In this document: in pieces, positions 27,801-42,800 of the stretch
Position numbering within the stretch: position 1 is the stretch's first letter
Layout: the number at the start of each line of letters is the position of its first letter
Source: Lanius collurio
Lineage: Eukaryota > Chordata > Aves > Passeriformes > Laniidae
Reading direction: 5' to 3'
DNA length: 64,000 nt
Assembly (NCBI GenBank): GCA_020086605.1
Contig: JACBWW010000004.1
Span: 43,563,051-43,627,050 of the forward strand
Program-made: the position numbers and the translations under genes
Notes under the pieces: generated by a model
The model's database searches: none
The model's input: only the letters and a program-made list of their open reading frames with translations
What the model was told of the DNA's origin: nothing

Positions 27801-30800
27801 CTGTATCTACTAATACTTTGGCAGAAAGATTCTTTGCCTCATTTTAGAAAAATATACTTACACAGCTGAAGCAAGCAGTCGCAAATTAAGTTTTTAAGTA
27901 GTTTAGGATAAAGGTCAGATACGTTTTAGAGTTGTGAGTACCCCAGCTTTTTAAATCTTTGCATGTTATTTAGTTTCTTCCCTAACTGGTTGAGTTCCAT
28001 GTGATAGGTATTGTCATGTTTATCATACCTGACCAAAAAGGAATAGTATGCAAAATGCTGCAGTGGCTGCATTATGTGTATTAGTCAGGGCTGTAGATTC
28101 CTGCTCAAGATGGGAGGTAACCAGCGCTCAGACTTCGCATGCTGAGGTGTTGCAGGGCGTGTGATCAAGAGCTACACTGAAGTTAATACTGCCATGTCAG
28201 ATATTCTCTTAAGCATGAAATCTCAGCAGAGCAGGAGGAAGATTATGTTTTGCAGCGTTACAGCCCTTTCAGCCTGTCCTCTTCATGACCTCTAAGTGTC
28301 TGAAAGGGAAAGACTAACACACTGATTATCACTTGCTGTCCTCCCACCTTGTGCAGTTTCAGGGTTTTTTTCACTTTACAAGAACAGGGGATAGTCTGGG
28401 CTTCTGTTTTAAAACAGAACACGAGGTATCTGTGGTCCTTAATTCACTTAGTGCAGTACAAGTTGAAGGAAAGTAGCTTTCGTGTAGGCAAAGCCCTGAT
28501 TCTTTAAAGCATCTCTTGCTCTTTTCGGGAGGGAATGTTCACTTGGTGTCTGAACTGACTGCTAAACTAGTCCACATACAGTTTAATCAGTCTGAGCTAC
28601 ACTGTAGCTTTCAAGAAATGATAATAATGTTTGAAGTAGGAAAAAAATATGCTTCATTTCAGTGAGAGATTTTGAATTAGGTGTCCTGGAGTTCATAGAA
28701 TCATTCAGCAGCCAAGGCATCCCAAGCTATTTTCATTCTTTAATGAAACCTGAAATAGCACAAAACTCTGTGCAGTCAAAATGTCACTTCTGTAATTAAA
28801 AATTGATTGTAAACTAGTTCTTTTTTTTATGAAACAGTTACCACCAGCTAGTTCTTCATCCTGTATTTTCACTCTGTCTAACCTACTTGGTTTTTGAAGT
28901 CCAGATCCCAGATGAAGCAAGCAGCTGTTTCATTTTGGAAGAAAGGTCAGAGTGGACATTTGCAGGGGCTAAATCCTGAAATTCTTATGAGATTTAGAGT
29001 TTTTACTCAGACAGTAGTCCTGTTGATTTCATCAAGAATTGGCTAGCATGGTGAATGACTTAAGACCCAAAAACAGCTCATAGAGCTTGGCTCAAGAAGA
29101 GTTTGGGCTGACTAAATACCAAGGAACAGTTGAGAAAAATTAGAAGATTTTTTTTTCCCTGTGCAGTTCTCCAAATTGATAGGAAATTACTTCAACAAAA
29201 TGTCTGTGTCCTTATTTGCCTCAGTAAAGCCAGCAGTATGCTCAGTGCTTTGTAAGAGATAGAGTGCAGAGTCTTCTAAGGTTCCAGAGCTGACCTCAAG
29301 TTGTTCCAGGGCAGGTTTAGATTAGATATTAGGAAAATATTATTCTCTGAAATGGTGAAGCACTGGAACAGGCTGCCCAAGGAAGTGGTGGAATACCATC
29401 CCTGAAAATGTTCATAAACATGTAGAAGTGGCACTTAGGGACATGGCTTAGCAGTGAATGTGGAGGTGCTAGGTGAAAGGTTGGACGCAATGACCTTAGA
29501 GGTCATTTTCTGCCTTAATGATTTTATGTTTCTACAGTCCATAACTCTGCTCATCTTAATTTTTTCTCAGAGTGAGTCTTGTTTTCCTCAAGCTTGTTAC
29601 CAGTCAGTCTTGTAGTGGTCTCTCAAATCCAGTGTGCAGCAGCTGGGATGACCTGCTCTGCCTCCCAGTTCCTGTGAGCCTTATCTCTGCTGAGCCTGGT
29701 GAACACATCCCTTCTCTTCACCAGCCCGCTGACTCCAACTGGCAGAAGGTTCCTGTTTGTTCCTGCCTGGCACTGGCTGCTTCTTGCAGGGGATGAGCAG
29801 TGGAGAACAGGAAGCCCCTCCATCTTTGTGTGTTCTGTGCATAAGCGATGAGGAGAGCAGGCAATCCCTGAATTCCTCTTTGCTTTCCTTTTCCACGGAG
29901 TTTGACAGCACGATGAGCAAAGCAGTGACACTCCCCCACCTCCATGGAGTTAGGTCAGCGTGCCAGCCTGTCATAATGTGTGTCATACTTTGTTGCTGGT
30001 GCAAGTCCCTAGCAAATTATTAACTTCCACCCTCAGAGAGGAAGCGATGTGAGTCAGAAAGGATGGTGCTGAGGTCCATCCTCTTGGAGCAGTGTCTTGC
30101 ATTCCACTTCTTGCATTGCTCTGTGCCTACACTTGCAATTCAGTTCTAATAATATTAGGAGTGAACATGTCATGCGTGTTACTCAATGAATTAGTCACTA
30201 GGAGCATTTTTACATGAAGGATTGCAGAAAAGAAAGCCACTGACAGTAAAAGGAAACATCAATCATACTTTGCTGGTAAGTTGCTAGAAGTACTGTACAA
30301 TATGTCCCAGCTGACTTCATCCCTTTTCCTCCCTCGCAGGGAGGACATAATGGGCTTGGGGTTTTTATACCTCCTGTGAATCTAATAATAATACCTACTG
30401 TCTCTTATGTTTTCGTGGGTTTTTTGTTTTTCTTTTTTTTTTAATAGGAAATTCCAATGAACTTTGTTGATCCAAAGGAATATGATATTCCAGGCTTAGT
30501 GCGTAAGAACCGCTACAAAACAATTCTCCCAAGTAAGTTTCTGCTTTTTAAGTCACTGAGGCAGGGTGGTTTATTCCACATGCTGGAGGGCTTTGCATTT
30601 TCCAGAGTGCATGAAGTGTATTGTCACCACGATGTATTGTCCAAAAGCCATGTTTATGGAGCAGCAGCATGGCTTCAAAGCATAAATCAAATTTCCAAAG
30701 AGGTACAGAGCATGAAGAACCAAAATGCTACTGATCCTAAGGGAAACATAGGTTTTTTAGTTACTAGAATTGCATAATTTGATGCTGCTTAAAAGTTGTA

Positions 30801-33800
30801 CCCCAGAACTTGGTGTGTTTGTCCAGATGTAACTTAGTGATTTCTTTGATTAAATTTCTTTTGAAAGACCAAATTCTAGCAACGTTATTTTCCTGACTGA
30901 TGTTTTTTCAAAGGCAGACTGAGAATATTAGGAACTGGCCTGATGGTATTTAGATGACAGAAAAGTATTTTTCTTTTCTATTACAGTAGTTTTATTTGTA
31001 GGCAGGAGTAGGAGTTTTGAGAAACATTTTGGTACAAATTTTTACCATCATTTCTCCTCTCTCATACTTTAAGATACTTTGAAAAGTGATATGACTGGAT
31101 GTCATACCTCTTTTTTTTTTTTTTCTCTAAGCTGCTGTTGGAAGATGGTTCCACCATCCACAGTAGTTTTTTGCAAAATCCAAAAGGTTCAATGTCAGGT
31201 TAGCAAATATAAGTGCAGTGAAGTCAAAACTGTCTTCAGCTATACCTAACAGTCAATGAATCTGGATTGGAAATGGTTTCAAAAGAGAATTTTGTAATGT
31301 CTTAAAATTCCAGCAGCTGCAGTCCAATGTGTGCAACTCTTTGGATGACTTTGCATTCTATCTCAGACCAGAAGTGTAAAAGCATTTAACCACCTTTCAC
31401 TATTTCTGTGCTAACAGTTGAGATGATTCGTTTAAGTACTAATTCATTGGTTTTGCTGGAATGGGAAGATTGTAAAAGTGGATATTGATTTCAGATGCTC
31501 AAGGTGCCAGATGTCTAAGTGATCTGTATATTCTGAATTTGGTATCTCCTCATCTCAGCCACATGGGTATCTGCTAGCACCCACTGTTGTCACTTTCACC
31601 TCTTCATCTCAGATAACTGGTTTCTACCCAAACATCTCGCTAAAGATTAACAACCTTATTCTGGTCTTATTATGGCTTTAGTATTTTTTCTGAATGAACT
31701 TTTAGCAACTTTGGTCCCTGGCTGTGGCCACAGGATAGCTTGATATTGCTGAGGACAGGCGAGGGCTTGGTGTTCACTCTTATCCCACTGCCCCCATCTC
31801 ACTGGGCTTGGTGCTGATAGTAAAGAGGGGTAGCAAGGAGACCTAAACATTCTCTTTATGCTTCAAAGGCAAGGATCCCAGTTAACATAAATCTGGTCTG
31901 TCTGAGGACAGCATTTCATGCTGAGTCTTTGTTTGTAGCACTGTGTGCTTAGTCCTTAATATGATATTGGGTAAAGCACAATTTTTGCATAGATTTTATT
32001 TTATTCTGCTTTCTAAGCCAGCTGAATTTTTTAATCAAAAAGGCACCTGTGGTTTAATATTGTCTTGATGATATACACTGTTGCTGTTTGCTGAGGCCTC
32101 TGTCAGGAGGATGTTTCTTGTCAATGGTAACAAACTGCATAGCACCGGTCAAAGTGGATGAATATCCGCCTGTGTCAGTTCCCATTAAAATCAGTGAAAC
32201 AGCCATTGACTTCAGTGGGAATTGGACTGAACTTAAGTGGAATAATGTTTTCTTTTGTCGTCTTATTAGAACAAGAATAATGCTTCATAAACAGCCTCAA
32301 TGAAGGAGACTCAAGTACTGAAGAGACTTAAAATGCAAGAGACTGTTAATATTCTTTAATTTCTCTATAACCATTATACTTGGTAATAGCACATCTTGGA
32401 GTTCAATTCATTGCAAGATGAAACATGGAAAGAGTTGTTGTCGTCTGGCTTGCCAGGGTGCAAGAAATGCATGTTTATGTTTTGGGAGAAAAGCTGTTCA
32501 CTGTCATTTCACAAAAAATATTCTAATGTCTTTGAAGCCAGAATGAGTCTGTTGACCTAACAGATTGAGAAATAATTTCCTGGAGCAGAAAAGTGTTTTT
32601 CCAGAGTCATGCTGAGACACTGACTCTGCAACAGGACCAATTAAGGCAGGCTTCAGAGAGTGGGTGAAACTGTCAGAAGGCTGCAAATTAGCCCAACCAT
32701 CCTTTCCCTTTTTTAATGGTAACTTTTTAACATGGGGGCTTTCCAAGGCCACTCACATCTGCTATGATGGCCACAAATGCATGTAAATGTCTTGCTGTAC
32801 AAAACAGTTTTGTGTCTCTTTCCTCTGAGCAACTGATGGACTATTCCTTATCTGCTTACACCTTTCAGATCCTCACAGCAGAGTGTGCCTTACCTCAGCT
32901 GATCAGGACGACCCCCTCAGCTCTTACATCAATGCTAACTACATCAGGGTAAGAGCTCCGTAGTCTAGTGCGTCTGCCCAGCATCTATCAGCCTGTTAAT
33001 GTAAACAATTGCAACATACACTGGCTTTTAAAGGCATCCTAGCTGATCTGATTGCTCTTCTCTCCTGCTTACATTAGCTGAAACCCAAATCTCAAAGTGC
33101 ACCTGTACAGATTCAGACCAGACAGAAACATAATTCTGCAGGTCTTGATGCAAATTCCTTGTCAGCTGGCCTAACCAAGGCAGTGGATAATCAGCCTGAA
33201 TAAGGCTCATGACCTAGCCAGAGTCACCTCAAGGCTGTTGGACACTCTTTGCTGGAATTACGTGAGTCCATACTGTGCCTTCACTCCATGTACACGTGTG
33301 CAGGAGAGAGATAGAGAGGAGGTGCCACCGAGTCAGCATTTCAACCAGGATAGCTCTCTGTTTTAAAGGGTGAATCTTCAAGGTTGTGGTGGACATTGCT
33401 GTTAAAACTGATCTCTTGTTGTTTTGTTGGCAGGGCTACGGAGGACAGGAAAAGGTATATATTGCTACTCAGGGACCGATAGTTAACACTGTCACTGATT
33501 TCTGGAGAATGGTGTGGCAGGAGCGCTCTCCCATCATTGTCATGATTACCAACATAGAAGAGATGAATGAGGTAATGCTGTTACATCCAGTCTGTATTTT
33601 TATCTGTACTCCAGCAGATATTTTCAGCACAGACACTAAGCCAGCAAACAGAAGTTAGTTCAGTGGCCTGTGCAGTCAGAGCCACCATTAAATTCTTCAG
33701 GCTCAGAGAAGATGTGGGCTTCTCTTTCAATTCAGTTTACCGCAAGTCCTGTTTTGCTGTCTGACTTCTCCTACTGTTAGTTTTGCCATTTTCCTCTCCC

Positions 33801-36800
33801 AGCTGACCTGAATCCTCTCCTAACCCAGCTCTACTTGCAAGCAACCTTGGAAGTTCTCTCTAAAGGGATCAGAAGCAATAGTACCCCTTAACTGCTAGGG
33901 TTGAACATCTTTAATCAATAGAGTTGTTGCTGCCTTATCTGGCATTAATTATGATTTGATGTCTTTATGCACATTTCATTGAGGAAGTACACAATTTCTG
34001 TATGATAACCAACAACTAGAACTGACTTGGATATTGAGGACCTTTCTTTGAATGTGTCTAGGGAATGCATATGAAATACTGAAATTGAGATGCTGACATT
34101 TTCTATTTGCCACCTACTTCAAGAAATTAAACTGTAGTGGTGTTTGTGCTAATCTACCTAAAGTGAATTTTTTTTCTTGCAGTTTATAATTCTGCAGCTC
34201 TCCAGCTATTCATTACTTATCTGCTGAAATCTTTCTCCCACAGCAGAGTTGCAAGAACTTTGGGCCTGAGCTTCAGCTTCCAGACAGGTAGCTGAGCCCA
34301 CATCTGCCTTTACTGGCAGTATAGGATGTAAGAAAGTGGCCTGGGCACGTGTTGGACTCTACATCCTCCCTCACCACTAGCAGCAAGGTTGAGATATCCA
34401 AACGTTGCTTCTTAAGCTGCAGCAGCAGTGTTTGTCATGCTTGTCCTTGAGAACAGATTAGTAATTTAGGTGAGAGATTTTGCTTTGGAGAAGCTTTAGA
34501 TGCTTAGAAGCCAAAGAATATGAGCATACATCCAGCATACAGACAAAGTTATAATGGCTTATCTGCTAGCTGGAAGCTTAGTGTCCATAATCATGCATGT
34601 GCACAAACCTTTAGCTTTTCATAGTTTTAAAGTAGATTAATTTAACCTTGAACTTCATTGAAAAAAAGACACGAAGAAGACTGACACAGAATTATCACAC
34701 TTTGCAAGTTAAAAATGGTCAGTTATTATAGCTGGCTCATTGGACATGTCCTGTCAAGCCAGTGCTGATGCACAGCAGAGTATGTTGCTGATCTAAATGC
34801 TTTGTTTTCACTAATGTTTTAAACTTGCATCTGCCTGTATCTGAGCAGCAGCATTGAAGCAATAACTTGCTCATTAATCAAAGTTGCCAGTTTCTAGCAC
34901 ATACAACATTGAAATGTCATGACACAGTCAGTGCCCCAGAATCTTTTGGGGACTTTGAGGTTTAAAGAAGGTGCAGAGGAAATGCTGGTCCTGAATGATA
35001 TATCTGGTGATATGTTCGTCCACTATAGTTTTCATAGCAAGATTGTGTAACAGGAGTGCAAAATAACCTTTATGTCTGAATTGCCTCTTACCTGCACTGA
35101 CCAAGGGTTCCACCCCTCTTGTCAGTCTTGGGAAGCAGTGCTCTGCAGTGCTGATGCACTATAGAACTGCAGCTTGCTACAGCCTGTATATCACAAGAGC
35201 TGCTGAGTCTTTTCTGATACATTTTGTGTCAAAAATTTAATGGTGTCAGGAATCTCAGACATAAATACAGGGTCCTTTCATGTAAACGTCTTCTATATTC
35301 ACTCAGTTTATCTGCAACACATATATTAATAGATGAATAACAGGACTCAAAGTACATAGATTGAAACCCAAAAGTTTTGTTCAGCAATGATTCTAGTAAG
35401 AGAGATTTTGTGTCTCTCCTCAGTGCAATGACTTCACTGATGTGAGTATTAAAAGCTCTGTACCTCAGCCCTCTGTCATTTCTAATCTGAACTGACAGAC
35501 AGCCCACAGAAATGAGTGGGCAATCTTACTCTACTCCTTTAAGCAGAGAAATGTCTGTGCTATTGATAGCTGGTAGCGCCCTCGATGATTTTTGCAGTGG
35601 ATTCTGCAGTTTATGAGTAGAGGAAGAAAAAACACAATCTGCATAAATAACTTTACAGAGACACAGTGGGCCACACTCCCAGTGGGTTATTAACTGATGT
35701 ACTGTGCAGATGGAACAACACTGACTCTCCCACACAAAAATTTTTACTCAGTAACTTTGCAAGGTACTTTTCTGTTGTTAGTCTTTCTCCTCAAGTGGAA
35801 TTACGTTTGGTGGGGGAGAGCGATATGATTCAACTTGTTTCCTTCAAGATTGTGTACAGCTGTGTAAAAGAGGAATCTTACAAGCATCATCTTTCCTGAG
35901 GTTTGTTGAACAGCAGATACCTACTCCCCTGTGATCATGAAATAGCTTCTTGCATTATCACAAGGGAGCCTTTTCCTCAGACTCTGCCTCATTCGCGTCA
36001 TTCCTTGCCCATGAACTAATTTGTGCACCATCTTGAAATGCCTGTCTCTGCCTTTGCATATTGATTAGTTTAGAGAAACTGCATACAAAACCACAGTCTT
36101 TTTTAGTCCTCCTTCAGTGGCCTAGTTCAGTGGCCTGTGCAGTCAGAGCCACCATTAAATTCTTCAGGCTCAGAGAAGATGTGGGCTTCTCTTTCAATTC
36201 AGTTTACCGCAAGTCCTGTTTTGCAGTCTGACTTCTCCTACTGTTAGTTTTGCCATTTTCCTCTCCCAGCTGACCTGAATCCTCTCCTAACTCAGCTCTA
36301 TTTGCAGGCAACCTTGGAAGTTCTCTCCAAAGGAATCAGAAGCAATAGTACCCCTTAACTGCTAGGGTTGAACATCTTTAATCCATAGAGTTGTTGCTGC
36401 CTTATCTGGCATTAATTACGATTTGATGTCTTTATGCACATTTCATTGAGGAAGTACACAATTTCTGTATGATAATCAACAGCTTATAGGCATGCTTGCA
36501 AATTTTCACTGGCTCACCTCTAGTGTATCAGTACCACAAAGTATGTCTGCAAATGGACTATAGTTTCTGTGTTTCTATGTGTCAAGTTGTGCTGGCTGCA
36601 TCTCCTACTGGTTTTTGGCAAAATCAAATGTAGTAGTCCAATCTCTCACATCTATTCCTGCCCTTTAGTTCCCTAGCTTTGAAAGATTCTCACTGACAAT
36701 TTTAAGTGGATTTTGGTACATAATCTATTTCCTCAAACATCCCCAGTCACATTATTTTGTGCAAAAACATATATAAATGATCGTTTTATATTCAGAGAAC

Positions 36801-39800
36801 ATTGAGTCTTTATAAAAAATAGAAAAGCTATATTTTGTGTTTCTACATCAGTGTATATATGCAGCACAGATATATTGGTAACTAGTGTATATTACACTAA
36901 TCATTATTATCTTAAGAAAAGGATTAATTTAAAAAAACAAGCACATTGCCACCAGCCTCTCTAATGAACCTTCAAAATGCACATCAGCTGCATAAAGATA
37001 AATAAGGACGTGTGTATTTAAAAGCATTGGTTAGTAATTACTTGATTTGTGCATTTTTAATCAAGCAATCAGGCTATTATGGATGCAGCAAAAATCAGCT
37101 GAAATGTGGTCCCTGTTTAGTGAGTGAAAGCTTGTACTTATTATAGAAACTAAATTTATTCATATTTGTCTGTGCATGTGCTATATTCAATTTCAGAGGA
37201 GAAAAAAACCAAACCTCCCTCGATGCCTGCTTAACTGGATTTGTTTTATGTTGCACACAGAAATGCACAGAGTATTGGCCAGAGGAACAGGTCACCTATG
37301 AAGGAATAGAAATCACAGTTAACAGAGTCATACAAGCAGACGATTACCGTTTAAGGCTCATCACCCTAAAGGTAAATCATTCCAGTGTACTTACAGTAGC
37401 TTAGCTGTCTAAACCTATAAATGCAGATGCTCAGGGGGAGTTGTGTAGAAAGTTTCTGCACAGTGTACTGCTGTACAAATACATCTTTTCGTTACTAAAG
37501 TCGTCAGAGCTTTGCCCATCTCACCAGCATGAAGGCTGCAGGAAAATAAGCAGTCAGAGATTTAGCCTGCATGTGTACAGTCTGAAAGCCACCAGGCCAG
37601 CTGTGGTAGTGTGGGGTTCACTGGGTAAGAAACCAGTGACTCATTCTGTGCCTTTGTCCTCTGGGTTCATTGGTCATTTAAAATTTAATGTCAACTCGCA
37701 GAGAGCTTCTTACTTTGCACGTGTAGTTTTATATACCAGTAACCCTTCTGTCATCTTATGGATAGAAAGTTTTAGCACAGGTTTAATTTTCTAAGTACTT
37801 GGATACTACTTAATCTAATGTACTAGAGTCCTATTTTACAACTCTTTTCATTGCTATGTTCTAGAAGATCAAGCTACACGTTTTAGTAACAGTCTGTTTA
37901 TATAAACTTCATACATCTTTCATCTGCCAGATCTACCCCAACCTCAGTATAACATGACAATTTCTTTCCAGGCTGAAAAAACTCTCCTTTTATCCAACTA
38001 GTTTCAAGTCTCTTCGGCCATATGCTAATGGGCAGAAAGCCAGCATATGACATCCCATGTCTGGATTCAGAGTGTAGAAAGTCTGTCACTCATGCTTTTG
38101 GCGAAGGCAGCAAGAAGAATATCGTACTCCCTGACAAGTGGGAAGTGAAGAATATTTACATGTTACAGACTTGCAGCTCATCTGGTTTTGCTTTTCAGTT
38201 AGACAATGGTTTTGTTTTCAATGCTAGTGGGGCAATGTCTTGTTCCCCCACCCCCAAATGTCAGGATGTGAACTGCCGAGTTCCAAAGATGAAATAAAGA
38301 CTCCATTTGTTAAGTTACCATTCCCTAGAGCTGTACTTTTGTCATTTGATAGCAATAGTGGAGCAGCAGCTCTGAACCATGCATATATTAAATGACTTGG
38401 TAGTGAAAACTGGAGAAGCCATGAATTGACTTCAGTTTGCCCTTAAACAGGAGTGATCACAAATATATGATTAATGCATGCTTTACAGAGCAGACTGTCA
38501 TTTTCCTCTCAGTATAGGGGACAAGATTTGGCAAGTTTGGGGAATTTAGAAAAAGCTCAGGCTATAGGGAAGGCTTGTTTTCCTTCTCAGAGAAAGCTGC
38601 CAGTGTCTGGCCACTGAGTCATGATCTTAGCTACAGTATATATGATGGTAGACTTCAATCCATCAATTAAATTTTGCTTCTTCCTAGCTGTTCCCAAGTC
38701 TTCTCAGTCTCAGGGAACCATCAATAGAGAATATTTTGTTCAAGCCAAAGCAGAAGTGTACAGAACCACAGAAGTCAGGGTTCTCTAAGCAGAAGCATAA
38801 AACTTCTAGCACTGTAGACAAAACCAAAGGCATCCAGAGTTCATGACTACAACTTTGTCTGTTTTCTGTTGCTGTCAACTAAATGATTTAGGTAGTGATT
38901 CATGTTTTTATTCAGATGACTTTTACTTTTCTCTCAGTGTTATTGACAACATTTTTATTATAATTTTTCACAACTGAGTTAAGAATTGGGCGTTCATAAC
39001 TTCTGTGACTCACACATAGTCACACATTCAAAAGCAACTGCGTTTCAGAGTAGTGATCGGATTTACTGTAGAGAGCTTGAGTGCTATTCATGACAACTAG
39101 TCATGCTCTCTTAAAGTATTTTCTCCCTAGGGTAAACAACCTAAGGCCAGACTCTGTGCTATGATAGTAAGACTTTCTTCCTGAAGTGAGCTAGACATAT
39201 CCTTAAGGATCCTATGGCTACATTTCAGTGAGCACTTTAAACCTAGTGCAAGATGGAACAGCATCTCAATGAAGCTGAGCCTCCCTTTGTCCAGCTCTCT
39301 TGTTCCGACCCTTGTGCCATCTCCCATGTGCCCCTCACAAGTGTTTGTGACTGTGTGCCAAGCTGAAGGGAGAAACAGATTGATCCATCCAAAAATTAAT
39401 GCATCACAAGAAAGGAAAAAGATTTAATGCGATCGCTTTCCCAATCTAGTTCACTGTGAAGGTGTGCAAAAGCTCTGTCATCCAAAGAGAAGGATGGAAA
39501 ATGGCACAATCATAGAGCACTCTTAGTATCCAGTGACTGACAAGCATAGGGAGGGACTTGAGAGTATAGGTGACAAACTATTTTCAGATTTTTTTGCCTT
39601 GTTCTTTGGAAGGAGCAAAATTTGTCTTTTTTTTTTTTCTCTCTCTTTAACTCAGCCAGCCATGTGTTGAAGAGAGGGTTGTGGAAGCTAACACTTATGT
39701 TCTTGGACCTTTTGAAAACATTTACTTTGCCTTGTGCCAGCTGGTTTGTGCAATGGCTGCAAGGGTAAGGCCAGTTCCCTGAGCACCATGTTACTCTTTT

Positions 39801-42800
39801 GCACCTTCAGAAATCAGACAGAAGGATATCACTTTGAACACACAAAATCAGAAGCTCACAGTGCTACTTGGCACGCCGAAAAGGAAACAGCACATTTGCA
39901 ATATTCATAACCATGCTGAGACTGAGAATCAGAATTTGTGTCTCTCAAAAAGACCTGGACTGCAGCTAGATACAATTCCACTTTCCGTACCGCCCCTGAA
40001 TTTCTCACCATGTTTAAGAGAAGAGTAGAATTGACAGGAGACTAATATAAGTCTGTCTGTCAGAAGAGATAGAAAAATAAGCTCCCATCTCTCTCCCTCA
40101 TCTATTTATCTAGCTATCAGAGACAGAGATATGGCTTCTGGCTCTATGTCTGTCAAATACATTATGAAAGCAATTATGTCACAAGCACAGCTCTGGCTTT
40201 GCTGAATGAATCTGTCAAGAGGGAACAGACTGCCTGGAGTGTTTTGCACACAGCTCTTGGCACTAAAAGAGCAGAATACTTTGCAGAGGGAGGAATTTTT
40301 TGGTTTTTGGGGTTTTTTTTGTAAGGCAGTTTACTGAAGTGCAGTCATGATATTTGCAGTCCAGATTTCTGTATTGTGTGGCTTCTGATTCGGATTTCTG
40401 TTCCATTTAACATTCACATAATGGTGGGGTTGGAAGGGACCACTGGAGATCATCTGGTCCAACCTGCCTGCTAAAATGAGTTCCCCTAAAGCAGGTTGCA
40501 GGGGATTATGTCCAGATGAGTTTTGAATATCTCCGAGAAGGAGACTCCACAACCACTCTGTGCAGCCTCTTACAGTGCCATGTCACCCTCAAAAATTTTT
40601 TTTCCTCATATTAGGATGGAACTTTCTGTATCTCAGTTCGAGCCCAATGCCCTTGCCCTGTAGCCAGGCACTACTGAAAAGGGCCTTGCCCCATCCTCTT
40701 GACACCTTCCCTTCAGATACTTAGAGACTTTGATAAGGTCCCCTCTCAGTTGTCTCTCCTCTAGGCTAAACAAGCCCTGCTCCCTCTAAGGGAGGTGCTC
40801 CAGTGCCCCAGGCATCTTTGTGGCCCTCCACTGGACTCTCTCCAGTAGTGCCTTGTCTCTCTGGAGCTGGGGAGCCCAGAATTGGACAGAGCACTCCAGG
40901 TGAGGCCTCTCTAAGGCTGAGTAGAGAGGCAGGATCACCGCTCACAACATGACAACTGCTTTTCTTAACATACCACGGGACACCATAGGTCTCCTTGGCC
41001 ACAAGGGCGCTGCTGGCTCATGGACAGCTTGTTGTCCACCACGTCCTTCTCCACAAGGCTGCTTTCTGGCTGGTCAGCCCCCCAGCTGTACTGGTACCTG
41101 GGGTTATTCTTCCCCAGGCGCAGGACTCTGCACTTGCCTGTGTTGAACTTCATCAGCTCCTCTCTGTCCAACTCTCCAGCCTGCCCAGGTCTCTTGGAAT
41201 GGCAGAACAGCTTTTGGGTGTGTCAGCCACTCCTCCCAGTTTTGTATCATGATCAGAAAATGTGCTGAGGGTACTCTCTGCCCCTTCATCCAGGCCATTG
41301 ATGAGCAAATTGAACAGTGCTAATCCCAGGGGAAGGCCACTGGCTAAAGGCCTTCAACTGGACTCTTTGCTGCTGATCACAGCCCTCTGAACCCATTCAA
41401 CCAGTTCCCAACCCACCTCACTGTCTGCTCATCTAACCTATGCTTCCTGAGCTTACCTCACGAGGAAGTTACAGGAGACAGGATCAAAAGCCATGCTGAA
41501 GTCAAGGTAGACAATGTCCCTGCTCTCCCCTCATCCACCCAGCCAGTTATGCCATCATAGAAACATTTCAGATTGGTCAAGCATGATTTCCCCTTGGTAA
41601 ATCCATGCTGAATACTCCAGATAACTGTCTTTTCTTCTATATGTTTAGAGGTGATATCCAGAGTGAACTGTTTAATTGCCTTTCCAGGGATAGAACTGAG
41701 GCTGACTGATGTGGAGCTCCTTGGGTCTTCCTTCCTGTCATCTTTTTGAAGACTGGAGTGGCACTGGCTTTCCTTCAGTCTTCAGGCACCTCTCCTGTTC
41801 TCCATGATCTTTCCAAGATGATGGAGAATGGCTTAGCAGTAGCATTTGCCTACTCCCTCAGCACTCATTGGCAGATCCCATTGGGGTCCGTGGATTTGCA
41901 GGTGTCAGGTTTACCTAAATGTTTTGTAACCCTTTGTTCATCAACCAAAGGAATGTTGTCTTTTTCTCCAGAATTTCTTACCTTCAAGGTCTGGGATTCC
42001 TGAGGGCCAGCATTAGCAATGAAGACTGAAACAAAGAAGGCATTCAGTGACTCTGCCTTCTCTGTTTCCTCCACCACCAGGGCTCCCACCTCATTCAGCA
42101 GAGGTCCTGCATTTTCCCTGTTCTTCCTTTTGCTACTGATGCAACTGAAGAAAACCCTTCTTGTTGTCTTTGACATCCCTTGCCAGATTTAATTCCAAAT
42201 GGGTCTTAGCCTTTCTTGTCACATCTCTGCATACTTCAACAGCATTCCTATATTCCTCCCAAGTGCCATAAACTTTCTTCTTGTGCTTGAGTTTTGCCAG
42301 AACCTTCTTGTTCATCCATGCATGGCTCCTGCCCTCTTTGCATGATTTCTTACACAGAGGGATGCACTGAAATTGATCTTGAGGGAAGTGATGCTTGAAT
42401 ACTAATGAGCTGTTTTGGATCCCCTATCTTCTAGAGCCCTAACTCAGAAGATTCCTACAATTAAGTCCTTGAAGGAATCAAAGTTATCTCTCCTAAAGTT
42501 CAGGCTTGTAATCCTACTTAGTGCTCTTGCTTCTTCTGTGTAGGATCCTCCGCTGTCTCTTGGTCACTGCCCCCAACCTTCACCTGGCCAGCCATGTACT
42601 TAATACAAGGTCACCTCTTCTCGTTGGCTCCTCCACCACCTGTGTCAAAAAGATCTCATCAGTGCTCTGCAGCAATCTCCTGGATAGTATGTGCCCAGCT
42701 GTGCTGTCTTTTCAGCAGATTGATTGAATCATCTCAGTCTTAAAGGGAAGGCCATGTTTCAGTATCAATTTACAATGAGAAATTGTTATAAAATGTTTGT

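Larger units (their letters stand above)
27298..30447 (+). other. PTPN5: PTPN5 intron 5
   Basis: Contains a run of 16 A (27484-27499) and the CR1 tail at 29292-29530. The polypyrimidine tract before exon 6 is a long T run ending TTAATAG. Confidence 0.9.
33572..37260 (+). other. PTPN5: PTPN5 intron 8
   Basis: Contains both copies of a 359-bp direct duplication (33656-34014 and 36123-36481). The 3' part is AT-rich. No transposon named. Confidence 0.9.
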
